The position numbers and the translations under genes are program-made. The notes under the pieces are model-generated. The model did not search any database. It saw nothing but the letters and a program-made list of their open reading frames with translations, and was not told where the DNA came from. Shown here piece by piece: positions 56,088 to 64,000 of a stretch of DNA of 64,000 nucleotides. Every line of letters begins with the position of its first letter. Within the stretch, counting starts at the first letter, position 1. Source of the DNA: Spirillospora albida (GTDB lineage: Bacteria > Actinomycetota > Actinomycetes > Streptosporangiales > Streptosporangiaceae); the NCBI RefSeq assembly GCF_000718255.1, contig NZ_JOFJ01000004.1, forward strand, positions 1-64,000, in the 5' to 3' direction.

Positions 56088-56162
56088 GGTTCCATGGTGC
56101 CGGGTTCGCCCCCGGGTAAGCGCTTGTTTATTCTGAGGCGTCGTCGACCCGAGGAGACCGCG

Positions 56163-56639
56163 GTGGCCAGTGCGAAGCGTGACAGGATCAAGATGACCCC
56201 GGACGAGGTGGACGCCTACCTCGCCGCGAACTTCAAGGTGCAGGTCGCCACCGTCGGCAAGGACGGCGAGCCCCACCTGGTCACGATGTTCTACACGCTG
56301 TACGAGGGCAAGATCGCGTTCACCACGTACAAGTCGTCGCAGAAGGTGCTGAACCTGCGCCGCGACCCGACGATGACGTGCCTGGTCGAGGACGGCGTCG
56401 AGTACAACGAGCTGCGCGGCGTCGCCCTCTACGGCAAGGGCGCCGTCATCGAGGACCCGAAGCCGCGCAGCCTCGTCGGCGCGGTCGTCGGGTCCCGGAT
56501 GGCCGGGCTGCCCGTGCCGGAGCTGGGCGAGCCGATCGACCCGGTGATCATGGAGGGGATCGAGCAGGCGATCGCCAAGCGCGTCCTGATCGTCATGGAG
56601 CCCGACCGGATCGTCAGCTGGGACCACGGCAAGCTGTGA
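56163..56639 (+). CDS. Flavin/F420-binding PPOX-fold oxidoreductase
   Basis: 158 aa from GTG 56163; GAGGAGACCGCG precedes it. Split-barrel fold: VQVATVGKDGEPHLVTMFYT, GKIAFTTYKSSQKVLNLRRD, DPTMTCLVEDG, ELRGVALYGKGAVIED. This is the pyridoxamine 5'-phosphate oxidase-like superfamily; in actinobacteria such proteins often bind deazaflavin F420 (FDOR-B) rather than FMN, which cannot be told here. Confidence 0.88.
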   Translation: MASAKRDRIKMTPDEVDAYLAANFKVQVATVGKDGEPHLVTMFYTLYEGKIAFTTYKSSQKVLNLRRDPTMTCLVEDGVEYNELRGVALYGKGAVIEDPKPRSLVGAVVGSRMAGLPVPELGEPIDPVIMEGIEQAIAKRVLIVMEPDRIVSWDHGKL

Positions 56640-57473
56640 TCACGCCGTGAGGGCCGCGCGGCGCTCGGCCGTCCGCGCCGCCTTCGGGGACGGGACGGAC
56701 GCGTAGAGCTCCACGGCCCGTTCCAGCGCGGCGCCCTCCGCCGCGGGGTCGCCGCGCAGGTGGGCCGCGTCGGCGAGGTGGACGAACGCGTCGCCCTGCT
56801 GCTCGACGGCGTGCTCGGTCCGCATGATGTCGAGGGCCTGGCCGAACAGGTTGATGGCGGTGACCGGGCGGGACGCGCCGAGATACGCCTCGCCGAGCGA
56901 CGTCAGCGCCTCCGCGCGGCCCCGCCGGTCGGGGTCGGGGAGGGCGGCGAACGCGTCCGGGAGGGGCCGCAGCAGCTCCAGCGCCCGGTCGACGTCCCCG
57001 GACCGGACGAGCGCCCGCCCGAGGTCGTGGCGGATCCTCAGCGTCGTCCGGGCGTCGCCGCCGGCCCGGGCCGCGTCGAGCCGTTCGGTGAGGGCGTCGG
57101 CGGCCTCCGTCCAGCGTTCCCGGTCGAGGAGCGCGCGGGCCTGCGCGAGGTCGCCCGTCCCGGCGAGGTGGTGGTCGAGGGCGCGGCGCAGGGCGGCCTC
57201 CCGTTCGGCGGGCGGCTCGTCGCGCTCGGCCAGGCGCCGGGCGAGGTCGCGGACGGGGCCGGGCAGCCGGTACCGGCCGGCGTCCGACTCGCTCAGCAGC
57301 TCGCGCGCGGCGAGTTCCCGGAGCAGGTCGCGGGCGCGGGAGGGCGGCAGGTCCGCCAGGACGGCGGCGGCCCCGGGCCCGACGTCGTCGGGGGGCACCA
57401 GGCCCAGCAGCCTGAGCAGCCGGGCGGCGTCCGGGCTCAGCTCCCCGTAGCGGTCCTCGATGTTCGCGCGCAC
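56640..57473 (-). CDS. Winged-helix/TPR protein resembling the C-terminal part of an AfsR-type regulator
   Basis: 277 aa from GTG 57473 (GGGGAGAA nine bases upstream). Residues ~1-80: RYGELSPDAARLLRLLGLVP and RYRLPGPVRDLARRLAERDE, the winged-helix segment that follows NB-ARC in AfsR/SARP proteins. Residues ~95-270: TPR-like helices (TTLRIRHDLGRALVRSGDVD, AEALTSLGEAYLGASRP, GDAFVHLADAAHLRGD). No NTPase domain is present, so it is a truncated relative or an independent adaptor. Its start overlaps the end of pabB by 37 bases, implying coupling. Confidence 0.82.
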   Translation of the reverse strand: MRANIEDRYGELSPDAARLLRLLGLVPPDDVGPGAAAVLADLPPSRARDLLRELAARELLSESDAGRYRLPGPVRDLARRLAERDEPPAEREAALRRALDHHLAGTGDLAQARALLDRERWTEAADALTERLDAARAGGDARTTLRIRHDLGRALVRSGDVDRALELLRPLPDAFAALPDPDRRGRAEALTSLGEAYLGASRPVTAINLFGQALDIMRTEHAVEQQGDAFVHLADAAHLRGDPAAEGAALERAVELYASVPSPKAARTAERRAALTA

Positions 57474-59542
57474 GGTGGGCTTTCTCCCCGGTCGGACGGG
57501 AGTCCACACCGGCCGCCCCCGCCGCGCTCCGGGAACGCGGCGCCCAGCAGGCCGAGGAGGGGGGCGGCCTTCACGGCGGTCTCCTCGAACTCGGCCGCCG
57601 GGTCGGACAGGCGGGTGATCGCGCCGCCCACCCCGTACCGGACGCGCCCGCCCCGGGCCGCGAGCGTCCGGATCGCGATGCTCAGGTCGGCCGCGCCGGT
57701 GAGGGAGAAGTAACCGATGGCGCCGCAGTAGACGCCGCGCGGCCCGGCCTCCAGCCCGTCGATGATCCGCATGGTGCGGAGCTTCGGGGCGCCGGTCACC
57801 GACCCGCCGGGGAACGCCGCCCGGACACAGTCGACGGCCGACACCTCCGGCCGCAGCCGGGCCCGGACCGTGCTGACCATCTGGTGGACGGTGGCGTAGC
57901 TCTCGATCGCGAACAGGCCGTCGACCTCGACCGTGCCGGGCACGGCACCGCGCGCGAGGTCGTTGCGGACCAGGTCGACGATCATCAGGTTCTCGGCCCG
58001 GTCCTTCTCGCTGCCGCGCAGGCCGGCGCGGTGCCGGGCGTCCTCGGCGGGGGTCGCGCCGCGCGGCCGGGTGCCCTTGATCGGCCTGGACTCGGCGTAT
58101 CCGGCGGCGTCCACCCGCAGGAACCGCTCGGGCGAGGTGCTCAGCACCGAGAGGCCGCCGAACCGAAGGTAGGCGGCGAACGGCGCCGGGTTCGCGGCGC
58201 GCAGGGCCCGGTAGGCGGGCCACGGGTCGAGGTCGGCGTCCGCCTCCAGCATGTTCGTGAGGCACACCTCGTAGGTCTCGCCCGCGCTGATCGCCGACTG
58301 GCAGGCGCCGATCATGTCGAGGTAGCGGCGGCGGCCGTGCCGGAGCCGGGGCACCGCCGGGGCGGCCGCGGGCACGGGGCCGGGCGGCTCGGCGGCGTCG
58401 AGCCGCTCCCGGACGTGGTCGAACCAGTCCGTGTCCAGGGCGAGCAGGTACAGCTCGCCGTCCCGGTGGTCGTAGACGACGGCCCGGTCGGCGAACACCA
58501 TCGCGGCGTCCGGGTCGGGCGAGGCGTGCGCGGCGTCGCCGCCGCATTCGGCCTTCAGCTCGTAGCCGAGGTAGCCGACCCAGCCGAGGGCGAACCCGAA
58601 CGGCAGGTCGGGAGCCTCGACGGGATGCGCGCGGATGTCGGCGTCGAGCCAGTCCAAAAACGGCGACGTGTGGACGGCGCCGTCCACGGTGACCGTGCCC
58701 CTCCGGACGTCCGCGTAGGCGACGCGGGCGCGGGGGCCGGACGCGTCCCCCATGATCGAGAACCGCCCGGTGGCGTCGTCGGCCTTGCTGCTGTCGAGCC
58801 AGAAGGCCGTGTCGCCGTCGCCGTAGAGCGCCCCGAACACGGTCTCCGGGTCGTGGACGGCGGGCAGCCGCCGCACATGCACCCGGAGGGGTCGCGGAGC
58901 GTTCCGCCGCGGACGTGCCCGCGCCAGGTCGATGACGACCCGTCCGGGCGCCTCGTGGGGGCGCGCGAGCCGCAGGAAGTTGCCGATGAGCCGATGCCCG
59001 TGCTCGGTGCGGATCGACTCGGGGTGGAACTGCACGCCCCACTGCGGGAGGTACCGGTGCCGGAGGCCCATGAGCACGCCCTCCGGCGCCCACGCGGTCG
59101 CCTCCAGGACGTCCGGCAGCTCCTCCACCGTCAGGGAGTGGTACCGGACGGCGTCGAACGGCGACGGCAGCCCCGCGAACAGGCCCGTCCTCCCGTGCGT
59201 CACCGGCGACACCCGTCCGTGCCGGGGCTCGGCGGCCGGGCCGACCTTGCCGCCGTGGACGTGCGCCAGCCCCTGATGGCCGAGGCAGACGCCCAGGATC
59301 GGCAGCCCGGAATGCCGGACGATGTCGGCGCAGACGCCGAAGTCGGCGTCCCGCTCCGGCGTGCCCGGCCCCGGCGAGATGATCACGTTGCCGAACGCGC
59401 GGACATGGCGGAGCCGCCACCCCGGCTCGTCGTTGCGGACGACGACCGGCTCGGTGCCCGTCACCTCGGCCACGTAGTGGGCCAGGTTGTGGGTGAACGA
59501 GTCGTGGTTGTCGACGATCAGCGTGCGCGGGGCGGCGGCCAA
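57437..59542 (-). CDS. pabB: Fused aminodeoxychorismate synthase (PabA-PabB)
   Basis: 701 aa from TTG 59542. N-terminal glutamine amidotransferase (~1-195: DNHDSFTHNL, GVCLGHQGLA with nucleophile Cys86, QFHPESI). C-terminal chorismate-binding PabB (~220-680: WVGYLGYELKAECGG, SPERFLRV, PIKGTRPRGATPAEDA, DLVRNDLARG, TGAPKLRTMRIID, GAIGYFSL). Makes 4-amino-4-deoxychorismate for folate or for aromatic building blocks of natural products. Fused PabAB is frequent in actinomycetes. The ribosome site is weak. No PabC is adjacent. Confidence 0.92.
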   Translation of the reverse strand: MAAAPRTLIVDNHDSFTHNLAHYVAEVTGTEPVVVRNDEPGWRLRHVRAFGNVIISPGPGTPERDADFGVCADIVRHSGLPILGVCLGHQGLAHVHGGKVGPAAEPRHGRVSPVTHGRTGLFAGLPSPFDAVRYHSLTVEELPDVLEATAWAPEGVLMGLRHRYLPQWGVQFHPESIRTEHGHRLIGNFLRLARPHEAPGRVVIDLARARPRRNAPRPLRVHVRRLPAVHDPETVFGALYGDGDTAFWLDSSKADDATGRFSIMGDASGPRARVAYADVRRGTVTVDGAVHTSPFLDWLDADIRAHPVEAPDLPFGFALGWVGYLGYELKAECGGDAAHASPDPDAAMVFADRAVVYDHRDGELYLLALDTDWFDHVRERLDAAEPPGPVPAAAPAVPRLRHGRRRYLDMIGACQSAISAGETYEVCLTNMLEADADLDPWPAYRALRAANPAPFAAYLRFGGLSVLSTSPERFLRVDAAGYAESRPIKGTRPRGATPAEDARHRAGLRGSEKDRAENLMIVDLVRNDLARGAVPGTVEVDGLFAIESYATVHQMVSTVRARLRPEVSAVDCVRAAFPGGSVTGAPKLRTMRIIDGLEAGPRGVYCGAIGYFSLTGAADLSIAIRTLAARGGRVRYGVGGAITRLSDPAAEFEETAVKAAPLLGLLGAAFPERGGGGRCGLPSDRGESPPCARTSRTATGS

Positions 59543-59552
59543 GGGACCCGCG

Positions 59553-59819
59553 TCAGGGCAGGGCCGACCCGTCGCCGGGCTCGGTCCCGGCGGCGGGCTC
59601 GGTCGTGGACTCGGCCTTGGCCCGGCCCTTCCTCTCCTGGGCGCGTTCCCACTCCTGCTGCTTGAGGTCGGCCTCGCGGGGCGCCTGGATCCGCTTCATC
59701 TGCTTGTTCATCGAGCGGATGAGGAACACGAGGGCCAGGGCCAGGGCGAGGAACACGCCGAACCCCAGGAAGCCCGGGGTGACCGTGTCGTCGTTGAGGG
59801 GTATGGCGAGCGGAGACAC
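59553..59819 (-). CDS. Small single-pass membrane protein downstream of mca
   Basis: 88 aa from GTG 59819, overlapping the mca stop by one base (TAGTG). Residues ~17-37 form a membrane segment (FLGFGVFLALALALVFLI); the cytoplasmic tail is strongly charged (MNKQMKRIQAPREADLKQQE, WERAQERKGRAKAE). Position next to mca corresponds to Rv1083. Function unknown. Confidence 0.82.
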   Translation of the reverse strand: MSPLAIPLNDDTVTPGFLGFGVFLALALALVFLIRSMNKQMKRIQAPREADLKQQEWERAQERKGRAKAESTTEPAAGTEPGDGSALP

Positions 59820-60793
59820 TACAGAGACACCTTCTCCCGGATACCGGCGAACAGATCGTCCTCCGGCAGCTCGGTGTCGACCAGGGACCTGGCCAAATGG
59901 TAGTCCTCCGTCGGCCAGGCCTCGCGCTGGACGTCCATCGGGACGGCGAACCAGAACCCGGTGGGGTCGATCTGGGTGGCGTGGGCGAGCAGCGCCTTGT
60001 CCCGCGTCTCGAAGTGGTCGGCGCAGGGGACGCGGGTCGTGACGTCCCAGGGAGACGGCTTCTCGAACCGCTCGATCCAGTCGCCGTAGGGGGACTCGAG
60101 CCCGGCCTTCTCCATCGCCTCGTGCAGGGTGACGATCCGGTCCCTGTTGAAGGTCATGTGGTAGTAGAGCTTGAGCGGCTGCCAGGGGTCGCCGGCCTCG
60201 GGGTAGCGCTCCGGGTCGCCCGCCGCCTCGAACGCCTCCACCGAGACCTCGTGGCACTTCACGTGGTCGGGGTGCGGGTAGCCGCCGCGCTCGTCGTAGG
60301 TGAGCATCACGTGCGGGCGGAACTCCCGGACGGCCCGCACCAGCGGCTCCGTCGCGGTGCCGAGCGGCTCGAGGGCGAAGCAGCCCTCCGGCAGCGGGGG
60401 AGGCGGGTCGCCCTCGGGGAAACCCGAGTCGACGAAGCCGAGCCAGCGCTGCTCGACGCCGAGGATCTCCCGGGCGCGCGCCATCTCCCGCTCCCGCACC
60501 CGGCCGATGTCGGCCTTGATCTCGGGCCGGTCCATCGCCGGGTTGAGGATGTCGCCGCGCTCCCCGCCGGTGCAGGTCACGACGAGGACCTCGACGCCCT
60601 CCGCGACGTACCGGGCCATGGTCGCGGCCCCCTTGCTGGACTCGTCGTCCGGGTGCGCGTGGACGGCCATGAGGCGCAGCGGAGCGGACCCGCCGTCCCC
60701 GCCGGGTCTCGCGTACGTCGTACCGTCGATGACATCCGGCGACGCCGGCCCGGGGGGCGTGGGGGGTGGTCCCCCCTCGGGAAGTACGGACAC
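59819..60793 (-). CDS. mca: Mycothiol S-conjugate amidase
   Basis: 324 aa. Zn-binding AHPDDESSKG and YPHPDHVKCHE, GGERGDILNPAM, YYHMTFNRDRI. Mca cleaves mycothiol S-conjugates to a mercapturic acid and GlcN-Ins, a detoxification step specific to mycothiol-producing actinobacteria. The length and the PHPDHVKCH segment favour Mca over MshB. GTG start with AGGGAGAG seven bases upstream. Divergent from the DUF4307 gene; the downstream small membrane gene is coupled. Confidence 0.95.
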   Translation of the reverse strand: MSVLPEGGPPPTPPGPASPDVIDGTTYARPGGDGGSAPLRLMAVHAHPDDESSKGAATMARYVAEGVEVLVVTCTGGERGDILNPAMDRPEIKADIGRVREREMARAREILGVEQRWLGFVDSGFPEGDPPPPLPEGCFALEPLGTATEPLVRAVREFRPHVMLTYDERGGYPHPDHVKCHEVSVEAFEAAGDPERYPEAGDPWQPLKLYYHMTFNRDRIVTLHEAMEKAGLESPYGDWIERFEKPSPWDVTTRVPCADHFETRDKALLAHATQIDPTGFWFAVPMDVQREAWPTEDYHLARSLVDTELPEDDLFAGIREKVSL

Positions 60794-60913
60794 GTGGGGC
60801 TCTCCCTCTCAGCGCTGTACGGACGTCTCGGGCACCCCCGGTGCGGGGCACCCGGCACGACAGACGAGAATTGTCCCTGACAACGTCCGCACACCGCACG
60901 GAGATTCCCCGCC

Positions 60914-61291
60914 ATGACGACGAGCGAGCCGGAAACCGCGAAGCCGCAGCGCGGCCGCCTTGGACTGATCGTCATCGGGGTGGTCTGCGCGGCGGCGGCG
61001 GGCGGGTTCGGCATCGTCTCGGCCAACGTCGGGCAGACGCCCGGCATCGCCGCGCAGACGGTCACGTTCGACGTCGTCAGCGACACCTCCGTCGAGCTCA
61101 ACTACCGCGTCGCGAAGCGCAAGGGCGCCGAGGTGCACTGCACCATCGACGCCTTCGACGACCGCCTCAACATCCTCGCCGCGCGGCGGATCATCGTGCC
61201 CGCCGGCACGTCCCGGATCACCGGCAACGCGACCTTGCCGACGCCGCGCCGCGCCACCGGTGCGCGCATCCGCGACTGCCGCGACGCCTGA
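60914..61291 (+). CDS. DUF4307 domain membrane protein
   Basis: 125 aa. Short charged N-terminus, one membrane segment (~16-36, LGLIVIGVVCAAAAGGFGIV), then an extracytoplasmic beta-sandwich-like domain (VTFDVVSDTSVELNYRVAKR, AEVHCTIDAFDDRLNILAAR) with two cysteines. Matches DUF4307, next to greA and mca in mycobacteria (Rv1081c). Confidence 0.88.
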   Translation: MTTSEPETAKPQRGRLGLIVIGVVCAAAAGGFGIVSANVGQTPGIAAQTVTFDVVSDTSVELNYRVAKRKGAEVHCTIDAFDDRLNILAARRIIVPAGTSRITGNATLPTPRRATGARIRDCRDA

Positions 61292-61395
61292 CGGCCGCAG
61301 CCGCCCCGGCACCGTCGAAACGCCAGGTGAAGCCGAAACACGATTGCCGGATTGCGGGCGCTCGGTTCAGGGAACCTTTACCCGCACACACCGGA

Positions 61396-61401
61396 TAGGC
61401 T
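61396..61401 (+). promoter_or_regulatory. Candidate -10 (TAGGCT) upstream of greA
   Basis: TAGGCT 90 bases before the greA GTG. GGAAC at 61371-61375 might be a -35 of an extracytoplasmic-function sigma, but spacing is wrong for a standard pair; weak. Confidence 0.3.
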
Positions 61402-61490
61402 AGAGGTTTCACCCGGCCGCACTTCATGTCGATGTGGCGTCCATCCCCCATGGGACGGGCGAGATCGCAACATGTGGATGAGGAGTACCC

Positions 61491-61991
61491 GTGACCGAGA
61501 CCCGCGCTGACAACGTCACCTGGCTCACCCAGGAGGCGTATGACCGGCTCAAGGCTGAGCTGGACCACCTGTCGGGCCCGGGCCGCATCGAGATCGCGCA
61601 GAAGATCGAGGCGGCGCGGGAGGAGGGTGACCTCCGCGAGAACGGCGGCTACCACGCGGCCAAGGAGGAGCAGGGCAAGATCGAGGGCCGGATCCTCCAG
61701 CTCCAGGGCATCCTGGAGAACGCGCGGGTCGGCGAGGCGCCCCGCACCGAGGGTGTCGTCGGGCCGGGCATGACCGTCACGGTCTCCTTCGAGGGCGACG
61801 ACGAGGAGGTCACGTTCCTGCTGGCCTCCCGCGAGGAGAGCGGCGCCCCCATCGACGTCTACTCCCCCAAGTCCCCGCTCGGCGCGGCCATCAACGGCAA
61901 GAAGGTCGGCGAGAAGGCCACCTACAGCCTTCCCAACGGCCGCAGCATGACGGTCGAGGTCCTGGACGCGACCCCGTACGTCGGCGGGTAG
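61491..61991 (+). CDS. greA: Transcription elongation factor GreA
   Basis: 166 aa, GTG start with GAGGAGTACCC. N-terminal coiled coil with WLTQEAYDRLKAELDHL and EEGDLRENGGYHAAKEEQ (acidic tip Asp/Glu that reactivates stalled RNA polymerase), C-terminal FKBP-like domain (IDVYSPKSPLGAAINGKKVG). Rescues backtracked polymerase. Followed by a strong terminator. Confidence 0.97.
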   Translation: MTETRADNVTWLTQEAYDRLKAELDHLSGPGRIEIAQKIEAAREEGDLRENGGYHAAKEEQGKIEGRILQLQGILENARVGEAPRTEGVVGPGMTVTVSFEGDDEEVTFLLASREESGAPIDVYSPKSPLGAAINGKKVGEKATYSLPNGRSMTVEVLDATPYVGG

Positions 61992-62008
61992 GCGACAACG
62001 CGGCATCG

Positions 62009-62048
62009 CACGGCGGCCCGGGTGCTCCCGGGCCGCCGTGTCGTTTTC
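62009..62048 (+). terminator. Strong factor-independent terminator of greA
   Basis: Perfect 14-bp inverted repeat CACGGCGGCCCGGG (62009-62022) / CCCGGGCCGCCGTG (62027-62040), loop TGCT, then TCGTTTTC. Confidence 0.9.
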
Positions 62049-62081
62049 ATGCCGTCTCGCTTACACGCACAGGGTCGTGTT

Positions 62082-62567
62082 TCATGCCTCCACCGCCGCT
62101 CTCACCAGCGGGAGCGTCCGGTAGGGGACCTGCGTGGCCAGGGAGATCACCGAGGACGCCCGTTCCACGCCCGCGACGTCCACCACCGCGTCGATGACGC
62201 GCTGGAGGTCGGTGTTGCTGCGGGCGACGATGCGGCAGAACATGTCGCCGGGGCCCGTGATGGTGTGGGCCTCGATGACCTCCGGGATCCGGGCCAGGCC
62301 CTCCCCGACGGGATCATGGCCGCCCTGCCCCTGGCCCCGGCTCTGCCTGATCTGCAGCGTGACGAACGCGGTCACGCCGTAACCGAGCGCGGCGGGGTCG
62401 ATGTCGGGGCCGAAGCCGCCGATCACGCCGTCGCGCGCCAGGCGGTCCAGGCGGGCCTGGACGGTGCCGCGCGCCACGCCCAGGCGGCGGGACGCCTCCA
62501 GGACGCCGACGCGGGGCTCCGCGGCGAACAGTTCGATGACGCGGCCGTCCAGCTCGTCGATCGGCAC
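62082..62567 (-). CDS. Lrp/AsnC family transcriptional regulator
   Basis: 161 aa, GTG with AGGAGGAGCC upstream. N-terminal HTH (DELDGRVIELFAAEPRVGVL, ASRRLGVARGTVQARLDRLA) and a C-terminal RAM (ligand) domain (AFVTLQIRQ, AHTITGPGDMFCRIVARS). Divergent from hppD over 125 bases; in actinobacteria this regulator commonly controls the adjacent hydroxyphenylpyruvate dioxygenase, an inference here. Confidence 0.94.
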   Translation of the reverse strand: MPIDELDGRVIELFAAEPRVGVLEASRRLGVARGTVQARLDRLARDGVIGGFGPDIDPAALGYGVTAFVTLQIRQSRGQGQGGHDPVGEGLARIPEVIEAHTITGPGDMFCRIVARSNTDLQRVIDAVVDVAGVERASSVISLATQVPYRTLPLVRAAVEA

Positions 62568-62692
62568 GGCTCCTCCTGGTCATGGGCATCCTGTGCAGGG
62601 CGTCCGGTGGCGATGGTATTCCACTGTACAAGTTGCTCAGTGACCTGGGCCACACTTGCGCAGCCTGCGGCTGACTCCCGACATTGGGTGCC

Positions 62693-63790
62693 ATGGATGA
62701 GTTTCCGGTCAAGGGCATGGACGCGGTCGTCTTCGCGGTGGGCAACGCCAAGCAGGCGGCGCACTACTACTCGACCGCCTTCGGGATGCGCAGGGTCGCC
62801 TACCGGGGGCCGGAGAACGGCAGCCCGGAGGAGGCGGCGCACGTGCTGGAGTCCGGCGGCGCCCGGTTCGTCTTCCGCGGGCCGGTACGCGCGGGCACCG
62901 AGCTCGGACGGCACGTCGCGGCGCACGGCGACGGGGTCGTGGACCTGGCGATCGAGGTCCCGGACGTGGAGCACGCCTACCGGCACGCGCTGGCCAAGGG
63001 CGCGAAGGGCCTCCAGGAACCGCAGGTCCTGGAGGACGAGTACGGCAAGGTGGTCGTCGCGGCGATCGCGACGTACGGGCAGACGCGGCACACGCTGGTG
63101 GACCGCTCGAACTACACCGGCCCGTACCTGCCGGGCTTCGAGGCCGCCGACCCGATCGTGGCGCCGCCGGAGGGGAAGGCGAGGTACTTCCAGGCGATCG
63201 ACCACTGCGTCGGGAACGTCGAGCGCATGAACGAGTGGGCCGACTTCTACCACCGCGTCATGGGCTTCACCGACATGGCGGAGTTCATCGGCGACGACAT
63301 CGCCACCGAGTACTCGGCACTGATGTCGAAGGTCGTCGCGGACGGCACGCGCAAGGTGAAGTTCCCGCTGAACGAGCCGGCGGAGAGCAGGCGCAAGTCG
63401 CAGATCGACGAGTATCTGGAGTTCTACGGCGGGCCGGGCGTCCAGCACATCGCGCTCGCGACGAACGACATCCTCGCCTCGGTGGACCGGATGCGGGCCG
63501 CGGGCGTCGAGTTCCTCGACACACCGGACTCGTACTACGAGGACCCGGAGCTGCGGGCCCGGATCGGCGCGGTCCGCGCGCCGATCGAAGAGCTGCAGAA
63601 GCGCCGCATCCTCGTCGACCGCGACGAGGACGGCTACCTCCTGCAGATCTTCACCAAGCCCGTCCAGGACCGGCCGACGGTGTTCTTCGAGCTGATCGAG
63701 CGGCACGGCTCGCTCGGGTTCGGCAAGGGCAACTTCAAGGCGCTGTTCGAGGCGATCGAGCGGGAGCAGGCGCGCCGCGGCAACCTGTGA
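62693..63790 (+). CDS. hppD: 4-hydroxyphenylpyruvate dioxygenase
   Basis: 365 aa. Two glyoxalase-like halves; Fe ligands likely in IDHCVGNVERM, VQHIALATND and VFFELIERHGSLGFGKGNF. C-terminal helix FKALFEAIEREQARRGNL closes the active site. Converts 4-hydroxyphenylpyruvate to homogentisate in tyrosine degradation. ATG 62693 is preferred to the TTG nine bases earlier. Divergent from the Lrp-type gene. Confidence 0.96.
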   Translation: MDEFPVKGMDAVVFAVGNAKQAAHYYSTAFGMRRVAYRGPENGSPEEAAHVLESGGARFVFRGPVRAGTELGRHVAAHGDGVVDLAIEVPDVEHAYRHALAKGAKGLQEPQVLEDEYGKVVVAAIATYGQTRHTLVDRSNYTGPYLPGFEAADPIVAPPEGKARYFQAIDHCVGNVERMNEWADFYHRVMGFTDMAEFIGDDIATEYSALMSKVVADGTRKVKFPLNEPAESRRKSQIDEYLEFYGGPGVQHIALATNDILASVDRMRAAGVEFLDTPDSYYEDPELRARIGAVRAPIEELQKRRILVDRDEDGYLLQIFTKPVQDRPTVFFELIERHGSLGFGKGNFKALFEAIEREQARRGNL

Positions 63791-63847
63791 CGTCCGCACC
63801 TCCCCTCGCCGGGCCGCCCATCGCCTGGTAGGGGGCACACTTGGGGC

Positions 63848-64000
63848 ATGAGCGAAACCCCTGACAACGCCGGACGGCCCGCGGACGCGCCGCCCGGCGG
63901 CACCCCCGGCGACACCCCCGGCGACCGCCCGCCCCCCTTCGAGGGCACCTACGGCGCCCAGACCGGGCCCGACCTGCCGCGGTACCCGCAGGCCGGGCCC
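63848..64000 (+). CDS. N-terminal part of a proline/glycine-rich protein (3' end outside window)
   Basis: 51 codons visible from ATG 63848: MSETPDNAGRPADAPPGG, then TPGDTPGDRPPPFEGTYG and PDLPRYPQAGP. Disordered leader of the kind that precedes a membrane domain (RDD or DUF4190-like) in actinobacteria; the folded part is outside the window, so no function can be given. CACACT six bases before the ATG may be a leaderless -10. Confidence 0.6.
   Translation, partial: MSETPDNAGRPADAPPGGTPGDTPGDRPPPFEGTYGAQTGPDLPRYPQAGP

Overview
The window is very GC-rich DNA with strong GC bias at third codon positions, many GTG/TTG starts and many 1-4 base gene overlaps. It carries the mycothiol gene mca, a Rv1109c-type lipid-droplet protein, a PIN-PhoH protein and DUF4307/DUF4245/DUF6542 genes. 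Together these point to an actinomycete chromosome. The mixture of FHA, kinase, NlpC/P60 and Tcp-type conjugation genes fits a Thermomonosporaceae-like (Actinomadura-like) genome, but the genus is an inference.

Left part (1-9.1 kb): the 3' end of a polymorphic toxin gene (HINT domain plus a toxin tail), a tightly coupled candidate immunity gene, a DUF4282 membrane protein, then a coupled operon: membrane-anchored Ser/Thr kinase, coiled-coil protein, ClpA/B-like AAA+ ATPase, small radical-SAM (4Fe-4S) protein, and a zinc-ribbon/Gln-rich/FHA protein. The FHA gene is frameshifted exactly at the end of a 91-bp perfect direct repeat. The operon looks like a phospho-signalling module whose output is unknown.

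Next (9.1-25.5 kb): typA (-), a secreted NlpC/P60 hydrolase (+), and then on the minus strand a gene run that reads as a type IV secretion/conjugation apparatus of the Tcp (Gram-positive) kind: TcpC-like, a small membrane protein, a TcpE domain fused to a MinD/ParA-like domain with a degenerate P-loop, a VirB4-like ATPase, a VirB6-like polytopic protein, a small membrane-anchored protein, and a lytic transglycosylase + NlpC/P60 protein. It is followed by a ubiquitin-fold/Mut7-C protein and a Nudix hydrolase. No relaxase, coupling protein or integrase is visible. A solitary TnpB (IS200/IS605-type) element sits inside the run, antisense to it.

Right part (25.9-64 kb): mostly housekeeping genes in an order that, from memory, parallels Mycobacterium tuberculosis Rv1112 down to Rv1080c: ychF, DUF6542 protein, ispH, lipid-droplet protein, xseA, xseB, DUF4245 protein, glpX, fumarase, phoH, isoprenyl transferase, thioredoxin-domain protein, small membrane protein, mca, DUF4307 protein, greA. 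Between them are lineage-specific genes: rmuC, TetR, an ABC-2 exporter pair, an MFS transporter, a MocR/PdxR regulator, a class I fumarase in addition to class II fumC, a second Ser/Thr kinase, two more cell-wall hydrolases, a MerA-like flavoprotein, ribonuclease Z, a flavin/F420-binding oxidoreductase, and a fused PabAB with a winged-helix/TPR protein. The window ends with an Lrp/AsnC regulator divergent from hppD and the start of a proline-rich protein.

Regulatory signals: good factor-independent terminators between the FHA gene and typA, after phoH and after greA; a perfect TGTGA-N6-TCACA palindrome upstream of the transglycosylase gene; and several start codons placed seven bases after a TAnnnT hexamer, suggesting leaderless transcripts. 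No tRNA, rRNA or CRISPR array was seen.
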